Assembly (NCBI RefSeq): GCF_031426495.1
Contig: NZ_JANPLK010000049.1
Location: 62,001-126,000 of the forward strand
Length of the DNA: 64,000 nt
DNA from: Gemmatimonas sp.
Lineage (GTDB): Bacteria > Gemmatimonadota > Gemmatimonadetes > Gemmatimonadales > Gemmatimonadaceae
Reading direction: 5' to 3'
How positions within the stretch are numbered: the stretch's first letter is position 1; every line of letters begins with the position of its first letter. A program made the translations under genes and the position numbers. A model generated the notes under the pieces. That model was not told where the DNA came from. It ran no database searches and was given only the letters and a program-made list of their open reading frames with translations. Below, one piece after another: positions 27,143-36,385 of the stretch.

Positions 27143-27943
27143 CTACCAGGAGGCGCCAGGATGCGAGCGCGCCACGATCTGCATGGCCGCCAGCATATGT
27201 CCCAGAGATTCGGTGTGAAAGCCGCGACGTCCGCCGCGACGCATGGCCGGGTCGGTCGGCAACGTGAGCGTAGCGCGCTGCACGACGTCCTTCACCATCG
27301 TGAGCCACAACGAATGCAGTGCGTCGTGATCGATAGCGATGAACGCCTCGGCGGCCACGGCGTCATCGACCGCGTCGTGGTCGAAGAGTTCGCCCGTGTA
27401 ACGCCAGAGCGAGTCAAGCGCCTGCTGCGCGCGCTGATGACTCTCTTCGGTGCCGTCACCCAATCGCACCACCCACTCGCTACTGTGGCGCAGGTGGTAC
27501 TTGTCTTCCTTGAGCGACTTGGCGGCGATGGCGGCGAGCCCTTCGTGTTCGCAGCGCGACAGCGCGTCCCACAGCAGCACGCTGTAGGCATCGAACAGGA
27601 ACTGCCGCACCATCGTCACGGCGAAGTCGCCGTTCGGGATCTCCACCAGCAACGCATTGCGGTATGCCACGGCGTCGCGGAAGTACGCGAGCTTGTCGGC
27701 ATCGCGGCCCTGCCTTTCGATTTCACCGGCGAGCGCCAGCAACGACGTGGCGTGTCCGATCAGATCGAGCGCCATGTTGGAAAGCGCGATGTCCTCCTCG
27801 AGGATCGGCCCGTGACCGCACCACTCCGACAGCCGATGCCCGAGCACCAGACGATCATCGCCGAGACGCAGCAGGTACTCGAACAGCGGGTTGGCAATCG
27901 GCGTACTGCGCGGAGCGGCCACCTGGAACGACGGTTCGGTCAT
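27143..27943 (-). CDS. paaC: PaaC: structural subunit of phenylacetyl-CoA epoxidase
   Basis: The 266-residue protein from ATG 27943 has the ferritin-like PaaC pattern (FEYLLRLGDDRLVLGHRLSEWCGHGP, LKEDKYHLRHSSEWV). PaaC has the diiron fold without the active diiron site and forms the stable heterodimer with PaaA. It starts 7 bp after paaB ends and ends 10 bp before paaD starts. Upstream frame extension is a shadow of paaB. Confidence 0.93.
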   Translation of the reverse strand: MTEPSFQVAAPRSTPIANPLFEYLLRLGDDRLVLGHRLSEWCGHGPILEEDIALSNMALDLIGHATSLLALAGEIERQGRDADKLAYFRDAVAYRNALLVEIPNGDFAVTMVRQFLFDAYSVLLWDALSRCEHEGLAAIAAKSLKEDKYHLRHSSEWVVRLGDGTEESHQRAQQALDSLWRYTGELFDHDAVDDAVAAEAFIAIDHDALHSLWLTMVKDVVQRATLTLPTDPAMRRGGRRGFHTESLGHMLAAMQIVARSHPGASW

Positions 27944-27950
27944 CAGCGAC

Positions 27951-28238
27951 TCAGAAGATGCGCACGCCACGCGGCGCGATATAGAACTGCGGATGGCGAT
28001 ACGGCTTGTCGTTACCCGGGTCGAAGAACGGACCGGCATCCGACGGCGCCGAGGCCACGATCGCAGCACTGGGCACCACCCACAGATTCACCGCTTCACC
28101 GCGACGCGCGTACACGTCGCGGGCGTTCTGCAGCGCGAGCTCGCCGTCGGGCGCATGCACGCTGCCCGCGTGTTCGAACGGCTCACCCTTGTTGGGCTGC
28201 GTGAAGACTTCCCAGAGGGGCCACTGACTGTCTGACAT
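27951..28238 (-). CDS. paaB: PaaB: small subunit of phenylacetyl-CoA epoxidase
   Basis: The 95-residue protein has the PaaB signature start (SQWPLWEVFTQPNKGEPFEH) and LWVVPSAAI. It bridges PaaAC heterodimers in the epoxidase complex. ATG 28238 follows the paaA stop by 16 bp. The length is normal for the family. Confidence 0.93.
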   Translation of the reverse strand: MSDSQWPLWEVFTQPNKGEPFEHAGSVHAPDGELALQNARDVYARRGEAVNLWVVPSAAIVASAPSDAGPFFDPGNDKPYRHPQFYIAPRGVRIF

Positions 28239-28254
28239 GGTCGAAATCCTCGGG

Positions 28255-29226
28255 TCAGGCCGCAGCCGTGGACGAACGCGCCTTCTGCTTGTCGGCGTAG
28301 GCCAATGCCGCGGCCCGCACCCAGGCACCGTCTTCGTGCGCCTTGCGACGCGCGTCGAGGCGTTCACGGTTGCACGGACCATTGCCCTTCAGCACTTCGA
28401 AGAACTCGCTCCAGTCGATCTCACCGAACTCCCAGTTGCCGGTCTCGGCATCGAGATGCAGATCAGGATCGGGCACGGTGATGCCGATCGCGATCGCCTG
28501 CGGCACCGTGAGATTCACGAAGCGCTGGCGCAGTTCATCGTTGGTCTTTCGCTTCACGCGCCACTTCAGCAGTTCGGCGCTGTTCGGCGAGTCGGTATCG
28601 CTCGGACCGAACATCATGAGCGATGGCCACCAGAAGCGGTTGAACGCTTCCTGCACCATGGCCTTCTGGTCCGGCGTGCCGTTGGCCAGCACCGAGCAGA
28701 TCTCGTAGCCCTGACGCTTGTGGAAGTTCTCTTCCTTGCAGATGCGGACCATCGCGCGGGCATACGGACCATACGATGCCTTCGCCAGCACGGTCTGGTT
28801 CACGATCGCGGCGCCGTCGACCAACCACCCGATCACGCCCATGTCCGCCCACGACAGCGTGGGATAGTTGAAGATACTGGAATATTTCGCACGACCATCG
28901 AGCAACGCTTCGACGAGGTCGTGACGATCGACGCCGAGCGTCTCCGTGCCGCAGTAGATGTACAACCCATGCCCGGCTTCGTCCTGCACCTTGGCAATGA
29001 GCGACATCTTGCGACGCAGCGACGGCGCGCGCGTGATCCAGTTGCCTTCGGGCAACATGCCGACGATTTCGGAGTGCGCATGTTGCGACATCATCCGCGT
29101 CAGCTGCTTACGATAGCGCTCCGGCATCCAGTCCTTCGGCTCGATGCTTTCGCCAGCGGCGATGCGAGCTTCGAAGGCAGCCAGGAGGGCCGGATCCTCG
29201 GTGGGGGCGATCGGTTTCTGGTCCAT
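28255..29226 (-). CDS. paaA: PaaA: catalytic subunit of ring-1,2-phenylacetyl-CoA epoxidase
   Basis: This 323-residue diiron oxygenase subunit should epoxidise phenylacetyl-CoA. Metal-ligand motifs are visible: KVQDEAGHG (Glu83, His86) and KEENFHKRQG (Glu165 or Glu166, His169). Surrounding sequence such as NWITRAPSLRRKMSL and FWWPSLMMFGPSD is typical. It heads the paaABCD operon and is divergent from a paaF-like gene across 62 bp. It needs an NADPH reductase, normally PaaE, which is not encoded in this window. Confidence 0.95.
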   Translation of the reverse strand: MDQKPIAPTEDPALLAAFEARIAAGESIEPKDWMPERYRKQLTRMMSQHAHSEIVGMLPEGNWITRAPSLRRKMSLIAKVQDEAGHGLYIYCGTETLGVDRHDLVEALLDGRAKYSSIFNYPTLSWADMGVIGWLVDGAAIVNQTVLAKASYGPYARAMVRICKEENFHKRQGYEICSVLANGTPDQKAMVQEAFNRFWWPSLMMFGPSDTDSPNSAELLKWRVKRKTNDELRQRFVNLTVPQAIAIGITVPDPDLHLDAETGNWEFGEIDWSEFFEVLKGNGPCNRERLDARRKAHEDGAWVRAAALAYADKQKARSSTAAA

Positions 29227-29288
29227 ACTTGGAATCTACCCACCGTAAACAGGGTTCGACAATCGGAGCGCGACGCTATTTTCCCTGT
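29227..29288. promoter_or_regulatory. Divergent paaA / paaF-like promoter region
   Basis: Only 62 bp separate the two divergent starts, so both promoters must overlap here. An imperfect CAGGG (29249 area) and CCCTG just before ATG 29289 form an inverted pair that could be an operator. No match to a known PaaR-type operator was evident to me. Confidence 0.4.
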
Positions 29289-30074
29289 ATGACGACAGAC
29301 GCTCCCCGCCCCGCCAACAGTCCGGACGGTTACGTTCGTACCGCCATCGCCGACGGCATCGCCCGTATCGAATTCTTTCACCCGAAGAGCAACGCGCTGC
29401 CGAGTGCCATTCTGCGTGATCTCGCGGCCGCCGTCACGGCGGCCGGCGCGGATTCGTCGGCACGCGTGATCGTGTTGCAGAGCGGTGGCACTGGTCCCTT
29501 CTGCGCCGGCGCATCGTTCGACGAGCTCACCGCGATCGCCAGTCCGGAACAGGGTCAGGAGTTCTTCAGTGGGTTCGCCCGTGTGATCCTCGCCATGATC
29601 CGTGCGCCGAAGTTCGTGATCAGCCGTGTGCATGGCAAAGCGGCCGGCGGCGCCGTCGGCCTCATAGCCGCCTCCGATTTCAGTATGGCGGTCACCAAAG
29701 CGTCGGCCAAGCTCAGTGAACTGGCCGTCGGGATCGGTCCGTTCGTGGTCGGTCCCGTGATCGAAAAAAAGATCGGACTGGCCGCTTTCGGCGCGATGTC
29801 GGTCGATGCTGACTGGCGCGACGCCGCGTGGGGCGAGCGGCATGGCCTCTACGCCAAGCTGTTCGACGACGTGGCTGCCATGGATGACGCCGTCACCGCG
29901 CTGGCCACCACGCTCGCTGCCTCGAACCCCGAAGCGATGGCGATGCTCAAGCGGGTGTTCTGGGCAGGCACGGAGCAGTGGGAAACGCTGCTGGCCGAAC
30001 GCGCGGGCATGAGCGGTACGCTGGTGCTGTCCGAGTTCACGCGGAACGCGATTGGCGCCTTCAAGACGCGGTGA
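29289..30074 (+). CDS. Enoyl-CoA hydratase/isomerase, PaaF-like
   Basis: The 261-residue crotonase-fold protein from ATG 29289 has IEFFHPKSNALPSAIL, GPFCAGASFDEL and HGKAAGGAVGLIAASDFSMA. It may hydrate 2,3-dehydroadipyl-CoA (PaaF role), since it is divergent from paaA and the other steps are covered. The canonical catalytic Glu pair is not obvious in the ASAKLSELAVGIGPFVVGP region, and related methylglutaconyl-CoA hydratases are an alternative, so I do not give a symbol. Confidence 0.75.
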   Translation: MTTDAPRPANSPDGYVRTAIADGIARIEFFHPKSNALPSAILRDLAAAVTAAGADSSARVIVLQSGGTGPFCAGASFDELTAIASPEQGQEFFSGFARVILAMIRAPKFVISRVHGKAAGGAVGLIAASDFSMAVTKASAKLSELAVGIGPFVVGPVIEKKIGLAAFGAMSVDADWRDAAWGERHGLYAKLFDDVAAMDDAVTALATTLAASNPEAMAMLKRVFWAGTEQWETLLAERAGMSGTLVLSEFTRNAIGAFKTR

Positions 30075-30078
30075 TCTC

Positions 30079-30792
30079 GTGACGAGACCACCGATTGTCG
30101 TCCTGCACGGCGCGTTAGGCAGCGCCGCGCAGATGCAGCCGATGGCCGACGCGCTGTCGGCGATCGGCGAGGTGCACTGTCTCGAGTTGCCGGGCCACGG
30201 TGACACGCAGCTGCCGGACGCCGCCACCTTCTCCATGGCGACCTTCGCGAACGCGTTGCGCGATGCGATCACATTGCGTGGATGGCATCAGCCGTTGGTG
30301 TTCGGCTACTCGATGGGTGGCTATGTGGCGCTGCTGCTCGAATCGCTGTCGCCCGGCACACTCGGCGGCATCGTGACGTTGGGCACGAAGTTCGAGTGGA
30401 CGCCCGACGTAGCCGCCGGCGCAGCCGCGCGTCTCGACGCCGCGGTGTTGCAGTCCAAGGCGCCAGCGTTCGCCGAACAGTTGCGCGTGCGGCATGCGGG
30501 CGCTGGCGGATGGGAGCAGATGATGGTCCGAACCGCCGCACTGCTCGTCGCGCTCGGCGCCACGCCGCTGCTCACCGCAGAGACGTTGGCCTCGGTGCAG
30601 ATCCCGCTACGCGTGGCCGCCGGGTCGCGCGATGACACGCTCGCGGAGGGGGAAGCCGGGCGCTTGGCGGCGCTGTTGCCGAACGCCACGTGTACGCCGC
30701 TGCCCGATGTGCCGCATCCGATCGAACGCGTCCCGACGGCCCTCGTCGTGGATCTGGTTGGTGGTCTCCTGCGCGACCTTTCCCGGAGCTGA
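30079..30792 (+). CDS. Alpha/beta hydrolase
   Basis: The GTG start at 30079 lies 4 bp after the paaF-like stop, indicating an operon. The 237-residue protein has VVLHGALGSAAQM (oxyanion region), GYSMGG with Ser78 as nucleophile, Asp in SRDDTL and His in VPHPIE. It resembles small esterases/thioesterases of the MhpC/BioH type. A function in phenylacetate or CoA-ester turnover is an inference from position. Confidence 0.78.
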   Translation: MTRPPIVVLHGALGSAAQMQPMADALSAIGEVHCLELPGHGDTQLPDAATFSMATFANALRDAITLRGWHQPLVFGYSMGGYVALLLESLSPGTLGGIVTLGTKFEWTPDVAAGAAARLDAAVLQSKAPAFAEQLRVRHAGAGGWEQMMVRTAALLVALGATPLLTAETLASVQIPLRVAAGSRDDTLAEGEAGRLAALLPNATCTPLPDVPHPIERVPTALVVDLVGGLLRDLSRS

Positions 30793-30794
30793 CG

Positions 30795-31877
30795 GTGTTT
30801 CGTTCCTTTCGCGTTCCCGAGAAGCTGTTTGCGCTGGCGATGTGGGCCGTTTCGATCACGTTCGCCGGCTTTCTGATCGGATTGGGCGGCAAGATCGTCG
30901 GAGAACTGCCCGGCGTCGATCAGCAGATCTCGCTGTCGGAGTTCGTCGATCCGCTCAAGCGCGTGCCGTTGATCAGCGCCCGCGATTCGCTGGTTGCGCT
31001 GCAGCGCTCCACGCAGGACGAGCGCGAGCGCGCTTCGCAGAGTCACCTGGTAGCGCGCAATGCGTATTCGTCGCAGCGCGAAACGTTCGACACCTGGATC
31101 GCCACGCGAACGGCTACTACCGATCCGTCGCAAGATCCCGAAGTGGTGTCGCGCACGCGTTTGCTCGACTCGCTCAAGCGCAGTGAGCGGGATGCCGAGT
31201 CGGCGGTCGAGCAACTCGACGAGCGACTGCTTGCCATCGCGCAAACGATCGAGAACAATCGGGAACGTGAGATGGAACTCGAACTTGCCGCTCGCGGGCA
31301 GTTCGAGACCGCACGCTTCTCGCAGGAATTGCGGGTGTTCGGCGTGCGACTGGCGCTCACGTTGCCGCTGCTCCTGATCGCCGGCTGGCTGGTGGCCCGC
31401 AAGCGACGCAGTGAGTACTGGCCGCTGCTACGTGGTTTCGTGCTGTTCGCCGTGTTCGCGTTTTTCGTGGAGCTCGTGCCGTACCTGCCGAGTTACGGCG
31501 GGTATGTGCGCTACGGCGTGGGCATCATTGCCAGTGCGGTGGCCGGCGTGTACGTAATCCGCGCGATGCGCCGCTATCTGGCGCAGCGGCAGCGCGTCGA
31601 GCAGCAGAGCGAGGGGGAACGCCGTCGGGCGCTGCCGTACGAAGAGGCGCTGCGCCGTATCGGCGCGGGTGTCTGCCCGGGATGCGAACGATCCATCGCC
31701 GGCGGACCGGCGAACCCCAGCAACTTCTGCGTGCACTGCGGCCTGCGCCTGTACGACCATTGCGCCAGCTGTCACACGCGGAAGAATGCGTTCTACCCGT
31801 ATTGCCCCACCTGCGGTGTGCCGGCCGTCGATGTCGACTCGCCGACACCGACCAGCACCGCCTCCATTTCCCGCTGA
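30795..31877 (+). CDS. Four-helix membrane protein with coiled coil and zinc ribbons
   Basis: The GTG start at 30795 lies 2 bp after the hydrolase stop; the product is 360 residues. It has one N-terminal membrane helix (about 10-34), a long charged coiled coil (about 60-170), three more helices (about 175-255) and a Cys-rich tail. The tail has CPGCERS, NFCVHCGL, CASCHTRK and CPTCG, four Cys pairs that fit two zinc ribbons facing the cytoplasm. I know no matching family. It may be an envelope sensor or scaffold. Confidence 0.65.
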   Translation: MFRSFRVPEKLFALAMWAVSITFAGFLIGLGGKIVGELPGVDQQISLSEFVDPLKRVPLISARDSLVALQRSTQDERERASQSHLVARNAYSSQRETFDTWIATRTATTDPSQDPEVVSRTRLLDSLKRSERDAESAVEQLDERLLAIAQTIENNREREMELELAARGQFETARFSQELRVFGVRLALTLPLLLIAGWLVARKRRSEYWPLLRGFVLFAVFAFFVELVPYLPSYGGYVRYGVGIIASAVAGVYVIRAMRRYLAQRQRVEQQSEGERRRALPYEEALRRIGAGVCPGCERSIAGGPANPSNFCVHCGLRLYDHCASCHTRKNAFYPYCPTCGVPAVDVDSPTPTSTASISR

Positions 31878-31878
31878 C

Positions 31879-34800
31879 ATGATGCCCCTCCGCACCTCTC
31901 CGACGCGATCGTCGCTGCACGGTCTTCGCGCGCTGGCACTGCTGGCACTGGCGCTGCCCACGTGGACATCACCGCTCGCGGCCCAGCGCAACGCCACGCG
32001 CAACGCCAAGCGGCCTGCCGCGAATGCCGCACCCGCGGCCCCGGCACTCACCGCCGAAGCCATGCAAGGCATTCAGTTCCGCTCGATCGGTCCGGGCCTC
32101 GTGACGGGGCGCATCGCCGACATCAAGATCGATCCGAAGCATCCGAGCACGTGGTACATCGCTACCGCATTCGGCGGCATCTGGAAGACCACGAATCGCG
32201 GCGCCTCGTTCACGCCGATCTTCGACAACGGCGGCACGCACAACTCGTGCTGCATCGTGATCGATCCGAAGAACAGCGATGTACTGTGGCTCGGCACCGG
32301 TGAGAATCACAGTCAGCGCAGTGCACACTTCGGCGATGGCCTGTACAAGTCGACCGACGCCGGCAAGACGTGGACGCGCAGCGGGCTGGCGCAGTCGGAG
32401 CACATCGGACAGATCGTGGTCGATCCGCGCAACTCCGACGTGGTCTATGTCGCGTCGCAGGGACCGCTCTTCTCGGCCGGCGGCGAACGTGGCCTGTACA
32501 AGACCACCGACGGCGGCGCGACCTGGACGCGCAGCCTGTTCATCAGTGAGAACACTGGCATCACCGATGTCGTACTCGACCCGAAGAACCCGGACGTGGT
32601 GTATGCCGCGGCGTATCCGCGTCGCCGGCACGTGGGTCAGGCCATCGGCGGCAGTCCGGAAGGTGGCCTGCACAAGTCGACCGATGGCGGCAAGACGTGG
32701 ACGAAGCTCGTGAACGGCTTGCCCACGGGCGACGTGGGACGCGCGGCGCTGGCCGTGGAAGGGCGCACCTCGCCGACGCAACTGTTCGCGTTCATCGAGG
32801 CCTCGGGCACACAGTCAGGCCTGTACCGCTCAACCGATGACGGCGCGACATGGGCGCGTTTCGGCAAGAATGCGGCGGCGGCCGGTGGCCGTGGCCCGGC
32901 GGCTGGAGGTGCGGGCGCTGCCGGTGGCCGTCCGGGCGCCCCGGTAGACAGTGCGCGGGCGGCGGCGGTGCGCGAGAACTGGTTCACGAGCGGACTCGGA
33001 CAGTACTACAGCGAATTGTTCATCGATCCGCATCGCGTGGGGCACATCTACGAAGTGGCGACGAATCTGGCGCGCAGCACAGACGGCGGCGCCACGTGGG
33101 CCAACACGAACTGGGAGAACAAGGGCGTGCACGTGGATCATCACGCGCTCGAGTTCGATCCGCTCGACAAGAACCACATGCTGCTGGGCAACGATGGTGG
33201 CTTGTATGAAACGTACGACGCGGGCGAGACGTGGAAATTCCACGCCACGCTGCCGATCACACAGTACTATCGCGTCGGCATCAACAACGCGAAGCCGTTC
33301 TACTACGTGTGCGGTGGTACGCAGGACAACTTCTCGCAGTGCGGCCCGTCGCGCACCACGAACAGCTGGGGCATCCGCAACAGCGACTGGTTCAACATCG
33401 TGGGCGGCGACGGCTTCCAGGCGCGCGGCGACATGGAAGACCAGAATATTTTCTATGGCGAGTCGCAGAACGGCGGCCTGTCGCGCTTCGACATGCGCAC
33501 CGGCCGTGGCCAGGCCATCCGCCCCACCACGGCGTCGGCCGGCGGAGACGATGCGGGCGCGGCCGCCACGCCGGATTCCACGCGCGCGGCGCCGACAGCG
33601 CGCATTCGCGACCGCACCAACTGGGATGCGCCGTTCGTGATGAGCCCGCACAATGCGGCGCGCATCTATTTCGCGAGCCAGTTCGTGTATCGCAGCGATG
33701 ATCGCGGCGACACCTGGACGCGCATCAGCCCTGACCTGTCGCGCAATCTGAGTCGCGATTCACTGCCGATCATGGGCAAAGTGTGGCCGCGTGGATCGGT
33801 GGCGCTGAACGTGTCGACCACGGAGCTCAGTAACGCGGTCGCGGTGGATGAATCGCCGGTGATGGAAGGGCTGTTGTGGGTGGGCACCGACGACGGCCTG
33901 GTGCAGGTCAGCGAAGACGGCGGTAAGAACTGGCGCCGTATCGACGCCTTCCCGGGCGTGCCCAAGTTCACGTACGTGAGCGATGTGCATGCCTCGCCGC
34001 GCGATGCCAACACGGTGTTCGTCACGCTCAACAACTGGCAGCGCGGTGACTATGCGCCGTACATCGTGAAGAGCAGTGATCGCGGTCGCACCTGGACCAA
34101 CATCTCGGCCAATCTACCGGCGCGTCATGACGTGTGGGCCATAGCGCAGGACCACGTGAATGGCGACCTGCTGTTCGTGGGCACCGAGTTCGGTTTGTTC
34201 ACCAGCGTGGACGGCGGCAGGAGCTACGTGCAGCTCAAGGGCGGGTTGCCGATCACGCAGGTGCGCGACCTCACGCTGCACAAGCGCGAGAACGACGTCG
34301 TGCTGGCCACGTTCGGCCGCGGCTTCTATGTGCTCGACGACTATTCGTCGCTGCGCGAGATCACGCCGGCCTCGATGACGGAGGAGGCGCGCCTCTACCC
34401 CATGCGTCACGCGTACGCGTTCACGCCGGGTGGCTTGGCGCCGGCCGGCGCCGCCGGCGTACTGGCGATCAGCGGCAACTACAGCACGCCGAATCCGCCG
34501 GTGGGCGCGTGGGTGACCTACCACGTGAAGGAGGCGCTGCCCGCCGATGCGAAGCTGGTGCTTGCGATCAGCGACAACGCCGGCAAGGTGTGGCGCCGCT
34601 GTGAGCTCGACCGAACGGCCGGACTGCGCCGGTTCACGTGGAATCTGAATGGAGATCCAGTGGCACCGGCGGCGGCCGCTGCAGCCGTTCCGGCCGGCTC
34701 GCAACGGCCGGCGGGCGCGCCGGTGCCTGCCGACAGCAGCGCACGCGCGCCGCGCCCCGCACAAAACACGCTGCCGCTGTGCGTTCCGCCGGCGCCGCTT

Positions 34801-34965
34801 GGACCGGGCGGCTTCGTGTTCGCCGGTGGATTCGGCGGCCGCGGTGGCCAGGCCCAGCGGGTGCCCATGGGCGTGTATAAGGCGATCATTTCCAAGTTGG
34901 TGGGTACGACCAGCATACCGATCGGACCGAGCCAGTCGTTCGCGGTACTTTCGCTCCTCCAATAA
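31879..34965 (+). CDS. Secreted VPS10/sortilin-type BNR-repeat protein
   Basis: The 1028-residue protein has a signal peptide and then repeated BNR/Asp-box blades such as STDAGKTWTRSG, TTDGGATWTRS and STDGGKTWTKL, arranged as a ten-bladed VPS10-like propeller or two propellers. A Gly/Ala/Pro-rich insert lies near residue 330. The C-terminal 250 residues include a beta-sandwich and a low-complexity linker with APVPADSSARAPRP. The ATG pair at 31879/31882 directly follows the upstream stop. Many such proteins are annotated as glycosidases, but no catalytic pair is evident. Confidence 0.8.
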   Translation: MMPLRTSPTRSSLHGLRALALLALALPTWTSPLAAQRNATRNAKRPAANAAPAAPALTAEAMQGIQFRSIGPGLVTGRIADIKIDPKHPSTWYIATAFGGIWKTTNRGASFTPIFDNGGTHNSCCIVIDPKNSDVLWLGTGENHSQRSAHFGDGLYKSTDAGKTWTRSGLAQSEHIGQIVVDPRNSDVVYVASQGPLFSAGGERGLYKTTDGGATWTRSLFISENTGITDVVLDPKNPDVVYAAAYPRRRHVGQAIGGSPEGGLHKSTDGGKTWTKLVNGLPTGDVGRAALAVEGRTSPTQLFAFIEASGTQSGLYRSTDDGATWARFGKNAAAAGGRGPAAGGAGAAGGRPGAPVDSARAAAVRENWFTSGLGQYYSELFIDPHRVGHIYEVATNLARSTDGGATWANTNWENKGVHVDHHALEFDPLDKNHMLLGNDGGLYETYDAGETWKFHATLPITQYYRVGINNAKPFYYVCGGTQDNFSQCGPSRTTNSWGIRNSDWFNIVGGDGFQARGDMEDQNIFYGESQNGGLSRFDMRTGRGQAIRPTTASAGGDDAGAAATPDSTRAAPTARIRDRTNWDAPFVMSPHNAARIYFASQFVYRSDDRGDTWTRISPDLSRNLSRDSLPIMGKVWPRGSVALNVSTTELSNAVAVDESPVMEGLLWVGTDDGLVQVSEDGGKNWRRIDAFPGVPKFTYVSDVHASPRDANTVFVTLNNWQRGDYAPYIVKSSDRGRTWTNISANLPARHDVWAIAQDHVNGDLLFVGTEFGLFTSVDGGRSYVQLKGGLPITQVRDLTLHKRENDVVLATFGRGFYVLDDYSSLREITPASMTEEARLYPMRHAYAFTPGGLAPAGAAGVLAISGNYSTPNPPVGAWVTYHVKEALPADAKLVLAISDNAGKVWRRCELDRTAGLRRFTWNLNGDPVAPAAAAAAVPAGSQRPAGAPVPADSSARAPRPAQNTLPLCVPPAPLGPGGFVFAGGFGGRGGQAQRVPMGVYKAIISKLVGTTSIPIGPSQSFAVLSLLQ

Positions 34966-34970
34966 TCGCG

Positions 34971-35945
34971 TTGCTCAACAACATCGCTGGTCTTCGTGCG
35001 TCCATGTTGCTTGCGCTCGGGCTGCTGCTGCCCGGGCGCGAGTTGGCCGTCGGCCGGTCCGCGATAGCGCATACGCCGGCGCCGGCGCCGGGAGAACGGC
35101 GCGTGGCGGTGGCGCCGGCTGAGACGCTAAGTGTGAGCGGCGGCGCCGTGGGCATGTCGCGCGGCGATGTGGTGGTGCTGCTGCTTCCCGGCCCCGTCGG
35201 TTCGGCCTTCTCCATGCGCAGCGTGATGCGGGAGCTGCAGGCCCGCGGCATCCAACCCCTGGTGGTCGATGCCTTGGGTATGGGTGCGTCTACGCGACCC
35301 AAGGGCGCCGACTACACACTCAGCGCGCAAGCGGCCCGCATCGCGCGCGTTCTCGAGGCGGAACTGCCGCCAGGCGTGGCGGTCGTCGTGGCCGCGCAGG
35401 GTACCAGTGCCACGATTGCGTTGCATCTCGCCGCCACCGATACCGCGCGCGTTCGCGGCGTGGTGTCGATGGCGGGCGGCCCGATCGATAAGCAGGGCAC
35501 CTCGGGCATACGCACGGCCCTCACCTTTGCGGCGTTGCTCGACAACCCGATCGGACGTGGATTCGCCAAGCGACGGTTCGTGTCGGCGCTGCGCGATCAG
35601 AGCGCCGATGACCGGTGGCTCACCAGCGATGTCGTGAAGCAGTATGTCGCGCCCATCGAAAATGACCTGCGCGGCCTGCTGCGCACGCTGGGCGCCATGC
35701 AGGCGGCCGTCGAGCAGTTTCCGATCGAATCACGACTCGCGCGGATCACGGTGCCAGTGCGGCTGCTGGTCGGCGACAAGCCGTCGCCCAGCGCGCCGAG
35801 TGCGGCGCAGGTGGCCCTGCTGCAGACGCACGTGAAGCGGTTCGCCGTCGACACGTTGCGGCCCGGCGGCACGATGCTGCACGAGGAGCGCGCGGCTGAC
35901 GTGGCCCGCGCGATCGACGAGATGGTGCGCGGCGCGCGAAAGTAG
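34971..35945 (+). CDS. Secreted alpha/beta-hydrolase-like protein, nucleophile apparently lost
   Basis: The frame has a TTG at 34971 and a better ATG at 35004 followed by a hydrophobic signal segment (MLLALGLLLPG). Residues are consistent with an alpha/beta-hydrolase fold: VVVLLLPGPVGSAFSM, VVDALGMGASTRP, and VRLLVGDKPSPSAPS. At the nucleophile elbow the sequence is AAQGTSATIAL, where GxSxGG is expected, so the Ser position reads Gly. It is probably non-hydrolytic or uses a different residue. It follows the BNR gene by 5 bp, so cotranscription is likely. Confidence 0.65.
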   Translation: MLNNIAGLRASMLLALGLLLPGRELAVGRSAIAHTPAPAPGERRVAVAPAETLSVSGGAVGMSRGDVVVLLLPGPVGSAFSMRSVMRELQARGIQPLVVDALGMGASTRPKGADYTLSAQAARIARVLEAELPPGVAVVVAAQGTSATIALHLAATDTARVRGVVSMAGGPIDKQGTSGIRTALTFAALLDNPIGRGFAKRRFVSALRDQSADDRWLTSDVVKQYVAPIENDLRGLLRTLGAMQAAVEQFPIESRLARITVPVRLLVGDKPSPSAPSAAQVALLQTHVKRFAVDTLRPGGTMLHEERAADVARAIDEMVRGARK

Positions 35946-35958
35946 CGCGGCGCTGGCG

Positions 35959-36345
35959 TTACTTCTTGCGCGTGCCGTTGAACGTCGCGCCGCCCTGACC
36001 GCCGAAGTCCAGATCGCCCTTGAGATGATCGGCATCGACGATGGAGCCGCTGAACGTGAACGTCGCTCCGCCTGACGTGTTGGCGGCGAACGTGAACGTC
36101 TGTCCCTTCACGATGCCCTTGAACGGCAGCGTGCCCATCCGGCCCGACGTGTAGGTGCCGGACAGCGAATCGCCCTGCTGCGTCATCGCGACGGCCGATA
36201 CGCCGGTCCCGTTTTCGGTGACGACTTCAAAGGTCCAGCTGCCGGTGAGATCGACCGCAAGGCGCTGCGCAGCAGCCGCGACCGACGTGGATACGGCGAT
36301 GAGCGAGGCGGTGGCGACGGCAATGACGCGCGAAGAAAACTGCAT
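35959..36345 (-). CDS. Small secreted protein, function unknown
   Basis: The 128-residue product from ATG 36345 has a signal peptide ending AAAAQ, then a beta-rich domain with LTGSWTFEVVTENGTG, MTQQGDSLSGTYTSG, TLPFKGIVKGQTFTF and a Lys/Gly end. The pattern resembles lipocalin/avidin-like secreted beta proteins, which is only a weak fold guess. It is 40 bp after the GH3 stop on the same strand. Confidence 0.65.
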   Translation of the reverse strand: MQFSSRVIAVATASLIAVSTSVAAAAQRLAVDLTGSWTFEVVTENGTGVSAVAMTQQGDSLSGTYTSGRMGTLPFKGIVKGQTFTFAANTSGGATFTFSGSIVDADHLKGDLDFGGQGGATFNGTRKK

Positions 36346-36385
36346 AACAGGTTCCGTGAGGAGAGTGAATCGAAGCGCGGATTGA

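Noticed and set aside
32860..32960. Gly/Ala/Pro repeats in the BNR protein as a separate repeat element
   Set aside because: They are a coding low-complexity linker in frame, not a DNA repeat of its own.
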